This document shows, piece by piece, positions 22,910-30,021 of a stretch of DNA of 48,552 nucleotides. The position numbers and the translations under genes are program-made. Source of the stretch: a virus; the IMG/VR virus record IMGVR_UViG_3300046385_000146, positions 1 through 48,552 of that record, one strand, 5' to 3'. Positions within the stretch are counted from its first letter, which is position 1; the number at the start of each line of letters is the position of its first letter. A model generated the notes under the pieces. It was not told the origin of the DNA. It did no database searches and saw only the letters and a program-made list of their open reading frames with translations.

Positions 22910-22940
22910 ATACACATACACAAACAAACAGGACACCAAA

Positions 22941-23282
22941 ATGAAGGTTTTGATTACTACACAATTCATGGAAAACTACGGTGCTCATGATTGGGATGGT
23001 AAAGGCGAATGCCCGCAGTACTGGAAAATGAAGGGCGGCGAGGAGTACTTTTTGCCATTGGAAGGTTTCAATCCGGACCATGAATTTGCTGAAAAGCGAC
23101 TCCAAATGATTGTAGATGGTGTCCGCAATCAAGTTGAATGGGACGAACAATGGAGCCGCCAATATATTGTCAGCTACTCTATTGTGGCAGATGATTACAT
23201 GACCGAGTTCGAAAAGAGCCAGTTGGAATACGATGGTGAGATTCGTTTCCCTGCAAAAGTACTGGCAGAAGGTGTTGTATAA
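22941..23282 (+). CDS. Hypothetical protein (113 aa)
   Basis: ATG 22941 is preceded by ACAGGACACCAAA in the shared leader. It begins MKVLITTQFMENYGAHDWDG and has a Trp-rich centre (QVEWDEQWSRQYIVSYSIVAD). The KVLITTQxxENYGAHxWDG start is a block that recurs in phage small proteins, from memory. Soluble, function unknown; own promoter on both sides of the gene. Confidence 0.65.
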   Translation: MKVLITTQFMENYGAHDWDGKGECPQYWKMKGGEEYFLPLEGFNPDHEFAEKRLQMIVDGVRNQVEWDEQWSRQYIVSYSIVADDYMTEFEKSQLEYDGEIRFPAKVLAEGVV

Positions 23283-23307
23283 AAACAACACACAATAACC
23301 CGGCCAG

Positions 23308-23336
23308 TTGACTGGTTATCAGTTCAGTGCTATAAT
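23308..23336 (+). promoter_or_regulatory. Sigma-70 promoter, TTGACT-17-TATAAT
   Basis: TTGACT 23308-23313, TATAAT 23331-23336, then AAACACATACACAAACAAAC and AGGAG before the lipoprotein ATG. The downstream 30 bases are nearly identical to the promoter at 22881. Confidence 0.85.
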
Positions 23337-23367
23337 AAACACATACACAAACAAACAGGAGTTTAAA

Positions 23368-23739
23368 ATGAAACGAATTTTAGCAGTAGCATTGGTTAGT
23401 GCATTGTTCACTGGTTGTGCTTCTACTACCAGTGTGCAATCAAAGTCCAATAAGCCTTCGTTTGGTGCAAAAATTCTTTGTGCAAATGGATTATGTTCAG
23501 CAGAGATTACTGAATGGCATAACAAAAAAATGTTTGAAGCAGCGAGCGCAAACTGTGCCAAGATGGGGTTTGTGGTAACCTCGCAACAATTTCCGCAATG
23601 CGTACAAAATCAAATTATCAATGCCAGGACCAGGGCAATTGCAGAAAATAGTGCCAGGCAGCGCGGATGGCCCGTGCCATCCGCTGATGCAGACGAAATG
23701 ACAAGGCTGAATCAGCCAGTTCAGGCAGTTGATCAATGA
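23368..23739 (+). CDS. Exported lipoprotein
   Basis: A 123-residue precursor with a clear lipobox: MKRILAVALVSALFTGCAST, cleavage before Cys17. The mature part has further Cys (ILCANGLCSAEI, ANCAKMG, FPQCVQNQ), suggesting two disulphides in the periplasm, and a polar C-terminus. Residue +2 is Ala, so outer-membrane sorting is expected. Could act in superinfection exclusion or envelope modification; this is inference. The reading frame continues past its TGA for 33 codons that look coding (see the next entry). Confidence 0.8.
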   Translation: MKRILAVALVSALFTGCASTTSVQSKSNKPSFGAKILCANGLCSAEITEWHNKKMFEAASANCAKMGFVVTSQQFPQCVQNQIINARTRAIAENSARQRGWPVPSADADEMTRLNQPVQAVDQ

Positions 23740-23838
23740 TTTCAAAATTATGATTGCTGCGCCCAATTGGGTAACAGAGTCGAGTGCACAGACATGCGTG
23801 ACGCACAAGAAGTTATCGATCACATTCGTTCACTTTAA
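23736..23838 (+). pseudogene. Coding-looking remnant or read-through extension after the lipoprotein
   Basis: After the TGA at 23737-23739 the same frame stays open to TAA at 23836-23838 and reads FQNYDCCAQLGNRVECTDMR then DAQEVIDHIRSL, a plausible small protein. The only ATG near its head (23736) is out of frame with it by one base. It could be a frameshifted small gene, a gene starting at TTG, or a read-through tail. Confidence 0.3.
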
Positions 23839-23847
23839 GGAAAAATC

Positions 23848-24096
23848 ATGGAAAAACTTATCGACATCGCTGATGAAATCCTTACCGCAATTGTTTTCAG
23901 TATCGGTGGCTTTTTGCTTCTTAGCTTTTTGCTGAGTTGGCCAGTTTATCTGCTGTGGAATGGTTGCTTGGTTGGTGCAGTTACCGGTGTCAATGAAGTC
24001 ACTTGGTTGCAAGCCTGGGGTATCAGCTTCTTGTTTGGCCTCCTGTTTAAAAAACCTCAACTACTTCTAAGTAAGGCACACAAAAAGGATTTTTGA
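23848..24096 (+). CDS. Small membrane protein (82 aa)
   Basis: Two membrane segments: residues about 14-36 (IVFSIGGFLLLSFLLSWPVY) and 53-66 (WLQAWGISFLFGLLF), with a basic tail KKPQLLLSKAHKK. TAAGGAAAAATC supplies the ribosome site. Function unknown. Confidence 0.65.
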   Translation: MEKLIDIADEILTAIVFSIGGFLLLSFLLSWPVYLLWNGCLVGAVTGVNEVTWLQAWGISFLFGLLFKKPQLLLSKAHKKDF

Positions 24097-24097
24097 T

Positions 24098-24256
24098 ATG
24101 CGTGAACTAGTAATTGCCCGAATGAAAGAGTTAGTAGACAGTGAGGACGAATTTGAAGATAGCTACGGTGCGCATCATGTGTTTGCAGAGTTTGATTCAA
24201 AGTCTGATGAATTCTTACTAGCCATACTTGAAGATTTAATTTGGCTTAAAGGATAG
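24098..24256 (+). CDS. Small acidic protein (52 aa)
   Basis: ATG three bases after the previous stop region with AAGGATTTTTG upstream. MRELVIARMKELVDSEDEFE, then FDSKSDEFLLAILEDLIWL. Likely two short helices. Function unknown. Confidence 0.55.
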   Translation: MRELVIARMKELVDSEDEFEDSYGAHHVFAEFDSKSDEFLLAILEDLIWLKG

Positions 24257-24259
24257 AAT

Positions 24260-24424
24260 ATGAATCTCAATCAACCACGCACAGAATTGATGCAACGATG
24301 CATGACTCGTTTGCAGGAAGATATCAGTATCGAAGAACGCATTAAGATCTTGCGAGTCATGGCCAGTACAGCACAAACCATGATTAATGATCTTGAATTT
24401 AACGAAATTACCACAACCGCCTAA
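24260..24424 (+). CDS. Small helical protein (54 aa)
   Basis: MNLNQPRTELMQRCMTRLQE followed by DISIEERIKILRVMASTAQT: two amphipathic helices. AAAGGATAG before the ATG. Unknown. Confidence 0.55.
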   Translation: MNLNQPRTELMQRCMTRLQEDISIEERIKILRVMASTAQTMINDLEFNEITTTA

Positions 24425-24432
24425 GGACTAAA

Positions 24433-24606
24433 ATGACCACCCTCTCTAACCGCGAAAAAAATACTGCCCACACTGTTCGTCAAGCGACCAAAGTACGCCC
24501 AGCACCAATGACATACAATTTTGAAGAACTAGAACGTGCAGTTCGTTCTTGGGTAGTGCCAGCAGTTGCGCAAGAAGAAGTTTATAGCCCATACTACGGC
24601 GCATAA
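24433..24606 (+). CDS. Small hypothetical protein (57 aa)
   Basis: TAAGGACTAAA precedes the ATG. MTTLSNREKNTAHTVRQATK, then an acidic centre and YSPYYGA at the end. Unknown; supported by ribosome site and order. Confidence 0.5.
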   Translation: MTTLSNREKNTAHTVRQATKVRPAPMTYNFEELERAVRSWVVPAVAQEEVYSPYYGA

Positions 24607-24620
24607 GTTAAAATAAAAAG

Positions 24621-24648
24621 TTGACAGATCCTTTAAAAACTGTATAAT
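24621..24648 (+). promoter_or_regulatory. Sigma-70 promoter, TTGACA-16-TATAAT
   Basis: TTGACA 24621-24626, TATAAT 24643-24648, with a 16-base spacer unlike the usual 17. Drives the ParB-like gene through a structured leader. Confidence 0.8.
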
Positions 24649-24658
24649 AGAAACATCT

Positions 24659-24692
24659 ACACAAGATACGCTTATTGTAAGACATCTTGTGT
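24659..24692 (+). promoter_or_regulatory. Strong stem-loop at the 5' end of the ParB-like mRNA
   Basis: ACACAAGAT (24659-24667) pairs with ATCTTGTGT (24684-24692), nine base pairs; inside, CTTA pairs with TAAG around TTG. It begins about five bases after the expected start of transcription. It could protect the 5' end from RNases or bind a regulator. Confidence 0.6.
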
Positions 24693-24733
24693 TGGTAGAG
24701 CATTGTCGCTCGTTTAACCTAAGGAAAAGTATC

Positions 24734-25798
24734 ATGGCAACTAAACGCCTAACTCGAAAACTGACTGACGTCATTGCAGAAGTTGAGCAACAGCTCAAAG
24801 CACACTACGGTGTAACACAAAAAGACATTGATGCATGGCGTGCTCGTGCTAAAGCATTGTCGCATAAATTCCCCATTAGCTTGATGATTAAAATTGAGGA
24901 CTTGTGGATTGACTACGAAGTTCAGCGCGATGTAATCCACAAGCATATCATCAACATTATGAAAAAGTGGGATCCGCGCATCTGTTCGCCGGGCTCTGCA
25001 TGTCGTCTCATTGATAAACCTAAAAACTATTTGTATGATGCACAACATCGTACCATCGCCGCTGGCATACTTGGGTTTGAAGAATTGCCATGTGCAGTTG
25101 TAGAAACAGACGACCCTAACTTTGCAAGCTATGCATTTGAAATGCTAAATGAAACTGGTGTTATGAAATTGACACCAGGAGACATTCATCGCAATGCCGT
25201 AGTTCGTTATAAAAACGGCAGTCGTGAATTAAAGAGTGTAACTGCCCGTACAGTACAAGATCAATTTGATGCACTTGGCATTGACCTCGAAGATAAGAAT
25301 ACACGTAAAAGTCCAAACCTGCGCGGCGACAACGATTACTTCTTTAGTCACTTCAAGTATGCGTACAAAGGCATTGAACAAGATGAGTCAGGTAAGGTCT
25401 TGCGTCAAATCCTTGACGCAATTAAATCTGTTTTTCCTTTGCAAGAAGAAATTGATCAAGGTGTCTTTATTGGCCTTGCAGAATTGCAACGTTTAGCAGG
25501 CACTAGCCCTAACATCAAGTTACCAGCTAACTGGATGAAGACCTTACTGCAAAGTCTTAAGGCAGAATTTAAGAGTTCTAGAATTGTTCACGACAAGGCA
25601 AAAGTACAATGGGCTCATTACAAAGGCGATGGTGCTACTTGGACTGCCCCAACTGCAATGAGCAACTTTATGCGCGAGTGCCATATCATTAGTGGCGGCA
25701 CATTGAACCTGCCTTACCATGGTGACGGTGCAAAGATGGGAATCGAAGAAGGTGTAATTGCACCTGGACTGTTTCCAGAAGAGCAAATGGTAGCATAA
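24734..25798 (+). CDS. ParB/Srx-fold (ParB-like nuclease domain) protein
   Basis: A 354-residue protein from ATG 24734, with TAAGGAAAAG upstream. Residues about 50-120 have the ParB N-terminal fold: LWIDYEVQRDVIHKHIINIM and YLYDAQHRTIAAGILGF, where AQHR replaces the usual GQHR/GEHR motif, then LPCAVVE. ParB-fold proteins act as CTPases, nucleases or kinases-like enzymes; phage versions without the HTH centromere domain are often of unknown role. No HTH is evident here. The rest is helical with a conserved-looking FKSSRIVHDKAK. It is followed two bases later by a likely partner gene. Confidence 0.78.
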   Translation: MATKRLTRKLTDVIAEVEQQLKAHYGVTQKDIDAWRARAKALSHKFPISLMIKIEDLWIDYEVQRDVIHKHIINIMKKWDPRICSPGSACRLIDKPKNYLYDAQHRTIAAGILGFEELPCAVVETDDPNFASYAFEMLNETGVMKLTPGDIHRNAVVRYKNGSRELKSVTARTVQDQFDALGIDLEDKNTRKSPNLRGDNDYFFSHFKYAYKGIEQDESGKVLRQILDAIKSVFPLQEEIDQGVFIGLAELQRLAGTSPNIKLPANWMKTLLQSLKAEFKSSRIVHDKAKVQWAHYKGDGATWTAPTAMSNFMRECHIISGGTLNLPYHGDGAKMGIEEGVIAPGLFPEEQMVA

Positions 25799-25799
25799 T

Positions 25800-26357
25800 A
25801 TGTTAAAAGAATCTCTCGAAGCATTTATTACTCCAGTATATAGCAAGACAAAGCGTAGCTCTGCTACCTATAAAACTGTAGCGACTCATTGTAGTACACA
25901 CATTGATCGTCTGGTAGGAGAATACCAAATGGTTAAAAATGATCAACAATGGCTTCGAGAGATTCGAAATGACATTGACTACTACTTGCGTCGGTACCAC
26001 AAGTACTGTATTGAAGAACGTGATGGCATGGAAGCACACTATCACGAAGTTGGTGCAGATGACGAAACTGACTTTGAACATTTGATTCCTGCATCACGTA
26101 TCAGGGACTTGCTGTTAGCAGGTTCAATTACAACAGAGCAAGCTCTTAATGCACCTACTGTAAAGTTGAGTCGTGCTAAACATATGGCTCTCAAGGATGC
26201 AGGTTGGGCATCAAAGACACCAAACATGTGGTTGCCTTTTAAAAGGTACAGCAGTGTATTTGAAGGAAGTTACCAAACACATGATGGCACTGCAATTGAT
26301 CCTAATAATTGGACACTTGAAAATCATTTTGAGTACTTTAAGCACTTGAAAATTTAA
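25800..26357 (+). CDS. Hypothetical protein, possible HNH-like (185 aa)
   Basis: Starts one base after the ParB-like stop (TAATATG), so co-translated. The central DFEHLIPASRIRDLLLAGSI and LSRAKHMALKDAGW look like the first part of a His-Me finger nuclease (EH-x-IP-x-S), as in some phage HNH proteins, but the distal Asn/His are not certain. N-terminal 80 residues are helical. Possible nuclease partner of the ParB-fold protein; low certainty. Confidence 0.6.
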   Translation: MLKESLEAFITPVYSKTKRSSATYKTVATHCSTHIDRLVGEYQMVKNDQQWLREIRNDIDYYLRRYHKYCIEERDGMEAHYHEVGADDETDFEHLIPASRIRDLLLAGSITTEQALNAPTVKLSRAKHMALKDAGWASKTPNMWLPFKRYSSVFEGSYQTHDGTAIDPNNWTLENHFEYFKHLKI

Positions 26358-26374
26358 ACAGACTATGCTATAAT
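26346..26374 (+). promoter_or_regulatory. Sigma-70-type promoter, TTGAAA-17-TATAAT, leaderless
   Basis: TTGAAA 26346-26351 lies in the end of the previous gene, TATAAT 26369-26374. The ATG at 26380 is five bases past the -10 box, so RNA would begin at the start codon. No Shine-Dalgarno is present. Confidence 0.65.
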
Positions 26375-26379
26375 AAACT

Positions 26380-26697
26380 ATGATCAGACACATCGCCTCC
26401 TCAGACATGCAAGTTGCAGTATACGGCCAGCCTGGCCCATATCATAGTGGACATGTTATGTGGGATGGTAATGCCCAAAAGTTTAAAGTAATTGACAGTC
26501 ACGGTGTGTCGCAAGACATGCATGGTGCCACTGTAAACATTTCAGCAGGTTCAGTATTCCAAGAAATGCAGTCGTGGTACTTTCAAAAGCGAGCCGAGGA
26601 AGCTGAACTCAAACGCCTGTGTGACACGTACCCCAACTTGGAAGAGGCTCGACGAGAGTTTGAAATGCTTAAACAACTGGTCAAGGAATACCGATAA
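26380..26697 (+). CDS. Hypothetical protein (105 aa), leaderless mRNA predicted
   Basis: First half beta-rich (MRHIASSDMQ-like start, VAVYGQPGPYHSGHVMWDGN), second half a long helix (QKRAEEAELKRLCDTYPNLE, AREFEMLK-like end). The helical part EExRxEFEMLKxLV is a common phage C-terminal block. The start codon is at the predicted transcription start. Stop overlaps the next ATG. Confidence 0.65.
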   Translation: MIRHIASSDMQVAVYGQPGPYHSGHVMWDGNAQKFKVIDSHGVSQDMHGATVNISAGSVFQEMQSWYFQKRAEEAELKRLCDTYPNLEEARREFEMLKQLVKEYR

Positions 26698-26915
26698 TGC
26701 ACAGTGACAAATGCACAGTAAAAGCAGTTGCATCTGGCAAGACCATGGATGCAGATGTAATTGCATTTCATGAGAAACGCAACTTAACAGTGGCAGTCAA
26801 TCGGAGTGTCAAACTGCTAATGGCATGGAATGGTCGCAAGTTTGAAGGCAAGGCTGCAGGCCTGGACTTTGAAAGCGATGGTCCCAAACAGATCTCAACA
26901 TACAAAGGACGATGA
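26697..26915 (+). CDS. Conserved small phage protein (72 aa)
   Basis: Begins in the TAATG of the preceding gene. The block NRSVKLLMAWNGRKFEGKAA is one repeatedly seen in short phage proteins of unknown role, from memory. Beta-rich, soluble. TGATGA at the end overlaps the next start. Confidence 0.62.
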   Translation: MHSDKCTVKAVASGKTMDADVIAFHEKRNLTVAVNRSVKLLMAWNGRKFEGKAAGLDFESDGPKQISTYKGR

Positions 26916-27208
26916 TGAATAATATTGAAGCAACAGCACAAACTCGTTTGATGCTTGAAAAGTTTTTCAAAGACCACGCTCATGTGGAAGTTACCTTTAC
27001 CAAGGTAGATGGCACAGTTCGCACCATGCCTTGCACACTCAACGAAGCAATGCTGCCTAAGGTGGAACAAATCACACCTGCACCTGATGCTCCGCCACCT
27101 CGAGTAAAGAAGCACAACCCTGCGGTGATGAGTGTGTTTTGCACTGACAAGCAGGAATGGCGAAGCTTTAGAATTGAAAATGTAATCAGCGTTGTTGTAA
27201 AGGAATAA
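26912..27208 (+). CDS. Sm-like/SH3 beta-barrel protein (WYL_2-type)
   Basis: Ninety-eight residues. VEVTFTKVDGTVRTMPCTLN, then a Pro-rich linker and FCTDKQEWRSFRIENVISV match the plan of the small SH3/Sm-like barrel proteins of T4-like phages (DUF2693/WYL_2). Possibly binds nucleic acid or a ligand. Start is in the ATGATGA overlap. Confidence 0.7.
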   Translation: MMNNIEATAQTRLMLEKFFKDHAHVEVTFTKVDGTVRTMPCTLNEAMLPKVEQITPAPDAPPPRVKKHNPAVMSVFCTDKQEWRSFRIENVISVVVKE

Positions 27209-27209
27209 T

Positions 27210-27539
27210 ATGTTGGATCTTTTTTTGGTAGGTGTAGCAGGCATTGCAGCAGGCTTTGCGTTGTGTACAATGCTGCTGGCGCGTGGCATTCGACAAGTAA
27301 TGGAATCAGAAGAATCTGAATCTATTCAGTCCATTGTAGAACAACTTGCTGCCAACTTGGTGTTTCTTCGGGTAGAACAGGCCAACAATCTTTGCTTGGC
27401 ATATGACGCTGTCAGTGGTGAATTTGTTTGTCAAGGCACCAACATGCAAGAACTGCTGGCCAACTTTGGCCAACGCTATCCAGGCAAGCGAGGTGTGTTG
27501 GTAGAACCTGAATCAGGAGAAGCACGTGAGCTCGTATAA
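27210..27539 (+). CDS. Small membrane-anchored protein (109 aa)
   Basis: N-terminal anchor LFLVGVAGIAAGFALCTMLL (residues about 4-23), then an acidic helix and a small soluble domain (VFLRVEQANNLCLAYDAVSG, FVCQGTNMQELLANF). Domain faces the cytosol if N-out. Conserved pattern in large phages; role unknown. Overlaps the next gene by 14 bases. Confidence 0.6.
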   Translation: MLDLFLVGVAGIAAGFALCTMLLARGIRQVMESEESESIQSIVEQLAANLVFLRVEQANNLCLAYDAVSGEFVCQGTNMQELLANFGQRYPGKRGVLVEPESGEARELV

Positions 27540-27720
27540 TGTAACCAAAATTGCCGCAGTAGATACCAGGCGTTTGCTGATTATTATTGGGCAGGATGGT
27601 GTGCCCATGGTATCAGTTTATGATGAACATACAGGACAGACTCTGGTGCGAATGACAGAGTCTATTGTGGCAAACTTGAAGTATGCAATTGCAGTATTAG
27701 AAACAGGAGAAACGCAATGA
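27526..27720 (+). CDS. Small hypothetical protein (64 aa)
   Basis: GTG start within the preceding gene with CAGGAGAAG upstream. Beta-rich (VDTRRLLIIIGQDGVPMVSV, EHTGQTLVRM), short helix at the end. ATGA overlap with the next gene. Unknown. Confidence 0.5.
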   Translation: MSSYNVTKIAAVDTRRLLIIIGQDGVPMVSVYDEHTGQTLVRMTESIVANLKYAIAVLETGETQ

Positions 27721-28058
27721 GTACGCAATGGGTCGTGCTGTTTGATAACGAAGGCTTGGACTCCTTGCTGCCTTGGGGCGAGCTTGCACAAGATCGCATA
27801 CTGGAAAAACTGTCGGGCGGGGAGATGAAAGCAGAAAATCCTCAGCACATTGTTTCTCGTTTGATGCTTCGTGCTAGATTTAATCAGCAACGGTCACCTG
27901 AAGTTTGGACTTATGAAACTGACAACGACATCATGTACGATGAAATGAGGTCACTGTGGGAATCAAATCCACAGTATATGGCAGATTTGATTCGCGAAAA
28001 AGGCGAACAGTTATACGGCGATAAACCTGGTACCAAGCGCAAGCAAGTTATTGTTTGA
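27717..28058 (+). CDS. Hypothetical protein (113 aa)
   Basis: MSTQWVVLFDNEGLDSLLPW then a helical, acidic sequence and the C-terminal GDKPGTKRKQVIV. ATGA-coupled to the previous gene with AGGAGAAACGC as ribosome site. Overlaps the convergent hydrolase gene by 11 bases with no terminator between them. Confidence 0.6.
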   Translation: MSTQWVVLFDNEGLDSLLPWGELAQDRILEKLSGGEMKAENPQHIVSRLMLRARFNQQRSPEVWTYETDNDIMYDEMRSLWESNPQYMADLIREKGEQLYGDKPGTKRKQVIV

Positions 28059-28608
28059 TAATTGCCAGGAGTTCTGGACTTTGTAGCACTTCATTGTGGC
28101 CATAGTCCAGGACTATTTCTTTGGCTGGCCCATACAGTTCACGTTGGCTCGATACAGTAACCACCCCATCGTTTTCACCGACACCAAACAAGTCGAATCC
28201 GTGTGTGCATACCACATTTGTCCAAGGCGCAGGCGCTTCAATCATGCGTGTCTCAGTGGTCCAAGGTTCCATGCGACTTAACATCTGCAACCATGGAATG
28301 TTAAAGTTGAACATTTTCCAAAAGCCTGCTTGTATAGATCCGCCCCATGGTGTAGCAATACTAATACCAGCAACTACCTGATCTGGATTACGTTGGGCCA
28401 AGTGCCAGGCATACAGGCCGCCCATTGAGTGGCCAACCACCGTGCACTTTTTAGGAAGTTCTGCTTCCATGGCCAACAGGTTCTTTTCGGGATGAGTCAT
28501 CATTCCCCAGGTTAATCTTGTGTGATCCTTGATTTGTGAGCCAACCCAGTTCCAAGATATTTTGGATGCATTAGCTCCATGGATTAGTACAATTTCCATT
28601 GACATCAT
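28048..28608 (-). CDS. Alpha/beta-hydrolase (lipase/esterase-like)
   Basis: A minus-strand alpha/beta-hydrolase of 186 residues. EIVLIHGANASKISWNWVG gives the HG oxyanion block, TVVGHSMGGLYAW the nucleophile elbow (Ser61), GENDGVVTV the acid region and DYGHNEVLQSPE the catalytic His. Such single-domain esterases occur in large T4-like phages with no known substrate; lipid or ester cleavage is a fair guess. Three ATG codons are in frame (28608, 28605, 28599); the last gives the shortest fold start, the first two lie nearer the AAGGA site. The start region overlaps the divergent dCMP-deaminase promoter. Confidence 0.82.
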   Translation of the reverse strand: MMSMEIVLIHGANASKISWNWVGSQIKDHTRLTWGMMTHPEKNLLAMEAELPKKCTVVGHSMGGLYAWHLAQRNPDQVVAGISIATPWGGSIQAGFWKMFNFNIPWLQMLSRMEPWTTETRMIEAPAPWTNVVCTHGFDLFGVGENDGVVTVSSQRELYGPAKEIVLDYGHNEVLQSPELLAIIKQ

Positions 28609-28627
28609 TTCCTTGTTATGCTATACT
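28599..28627 (+). promoter_or_regulatory. Consensus sigma-70 promoter, TTGACA-17-TATACT, leaderless
   Basis: TTGACA 28599-28604 and TATACT 28622-28627. The ATG at 28634 is six bases on, so the deaminase mRNA should lack a leader. The -35 box overlaps the start of the minus-strand hydrolase. Confidence 0.75.
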
Positions 28628-28633
28628 TACCAC

Positions 28634-29152
28634 ATGAAACCAAAAATCATTAACGCTCACATGCAAGTGGCTGAAATTTATGCAAAGCTATCAACTGCTC
28701 GGCGTTTACAAGTTGGTAGTATCATTGTCAAAGATGACAGAATCATTTCCATTGGCTACAACGGTATGCCGGCAGGGTGGGACAACACCTGCGAAGACAA
28801 AGTATATGACCCGGGCGCTGGTGGTTGGATGGACCCCGTAGAGTTTGACGCAAAATATCCATACCAAGAATGGCACGATGGCGCTCAACGGTTGGTACGC
28901 TATGGACTTAAAACCAAGCCGCAGGTACTTCATGCCGAGCGAAATGCCTTGGACAAGTTGGCAAAATGCAATGAAAGTGGTTTAGGATCTACCATGTTTA
29001 TTACACATGCTCCTTGTTTGGAGTGTGCCAAAAGCATATACGGTGCAGGAATAGCTCAAGTAATTTATAAAACCAATTATCGTTCAGAAGAAGGTGTAAG
29101 CTTCTTGAAGAATTGCAGAATAGATGTCAAACAAATATCCGCAGACGCTTGA
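28634..29152 (+). CDS. Deoxycytidylate (dCMP) deaminase
   Basis: Converts dCMP to dUMP for thymidylate synthesis. A 172-residue protein of the zinc-dependent deaminase superfamily: VGSIIVKDDRIISIGYNGMP, then LHAERNAL (zinc His100 and catalytic Glu102), and APCLECAKSI (zinc Cys128 and Cys131). The insertion between (GGWMDPVEFDAKYPY) may be the allosteric or dimer loop. Start at 28634 lies immediately after a consensus promoter, with no ribosome site, so the mRNA is predicted leaderless. No thymidylate synthase is in the window. Confidence 0.9.
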   Translation: MKPKIINAHMQVAEIYAKLSTARRLQVGSIIVKDDRIISIGYNGMPAGWDNTCEDKVYDPGAGGWMDPVEFDAKYPYQEWHDGAQRLVRYGLKTKPQVLHAERNALDKLAKCNESGLGSTMFITHAPCLECAKSIYGAGIAQVIYKTNYRSEEGVSFLKNCRIDVKQISADA

Positions 29153-29264
29153 TAAAGCAACTCTGTATATGGTGGTTGTTAGTGTTTTATCAAGATAACT
29201 GGTTTGACAACCGCATTATCTTTAAAAGCAGTTTGGGTTTGCTGCAAAATTGAGTAATTTAGAA

Positions 29265-29957
29265 ATGATTCGTTGGGTTATTGCCGTCATGATGCTGTGT
29301 TCATCTGTGTTAGCTGAAACTGTTGTGATTTCTACCACTGGCAGCAACCAAGCCCACATTCCTGATGCGCATGTGGTTACTCAAACTCAATATTCAAACC
29401 TGCGAGTGGCCACAGTGCGTCAATTGGATTCTGAGTGTGACGATGGGTTGCGCGAAGCTGTGTTGATTGACGGTCGTATTTTGTATGATAACAAATGGAT
29501 TAGTGATGTAAAAAGTCGTATTGTTGCTGCAAAGCCCTGTTACCAAAACGGTAGTGTGCGTGTATTTTTGTCATCCACCGGAGGCAGTGCGCAGAATGGT
29601 ATGGTGTTGGGTCAATTGCTTCGTGCTCGTCAAGCAACAGCATATGTTCCACCTGGTGGTATTTGCTTTTCTGCATGTGCAGATGCGTTTTTAGGTGGCG
29701 CATCAAGATTAATGGCGTCAGACGCTGTTTTAATGTATCATCCGTCATTTCAAATGTCCAATGGCCAGTTGGTGTGTGATAAAAAACACAGCGAAGCTTA
29801 CAACATCATTACAAAGTACTATCGACGCATGCTGTCGCAAGTTCCTGCTGCTATGCTGATCACAGACGGATGGAATTGCAACAAAGACACAGTATACGAT
29901 AAACCACAAGCGCAAGAGCGATCTTTATTAACAGAATCTGCTCAATCAAAATCTTAA
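29265..29957 (+). CDS. Exported ClpP/crotonase-fold serine protease-like protein
   Basis: A 230-residue protein with a signal peptide (MIRWVIAVMMLCSSVLA, residues 1-17) from ATG 29265; a TTG at 29250 is the alternative. VRVFLSSTGGSAQNGMVLGQ is the ClpP-type glycine-rich strand, ICFSACADAFLGGASR holds the likely nucleophile Ser136, and LMYHPSF the likely His159; the Asp is not certain. This is the COG3904-like periplasmic ClpP relative, not a cytosolic ClpP, and would not be expected to dock ClpX or ClpA. Two Cys pairs may form disulphides. It sits before a Bax-inhibitor-1-like membrane protein. Confidence 0.8.
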   Translation: MIRWVIAVMMLCSSVLAETVVISTTGSNQAHIPDAHVVTQTQYSNLRVATVRQLDSECDDGLREAVLIDGRILYDNKWISDVKSRIVAAKPCYQNGSVRVFLSSTGGSAQNGMVLGQLLRARQATAYVPPGGICFSACADAFLGGASRLMASDAVLMYHPSFQMSNGQLVCDKKHSEAYNIITKYYRRMLSQVPAAMLITDGWNCNKDTVYDKPQAQERSLLTESAQSKS

Positions 29958-30021
29958 ATTTAACAAGATCACTGAGCAATTGAGTTGACATGAGTAAACT
30001 CATTTTACCAAGGAAAATCAA

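Noticed and set aside
24690-24715. GGTAGAGCATTGTCGCTC resembles a tRNA D-arm
   Set aside because: No anticodon or T-arm follows; the region is the leader of the ParB-like gene.
29180-29250. TTGACA in the gap before the exported ClpP-like gene
   Set aside because: No -10-like hexamer at 16-18 bases, so not called as a promoter.
29265-29957. Cytosolic ClpP partner for phage ClpX/ClpA
   Set aside because: The protein has a clear signal peptide and the COG3904-like pattern, so it should be periplasmic and not a barrel partner of the unfoldases.
29983-30012. TTGACA and small palindrome ATGAGTAAACTCAT before the BI-1 gene
   Set aside because: No suitable -10 box; stem too short to be called a terminator.
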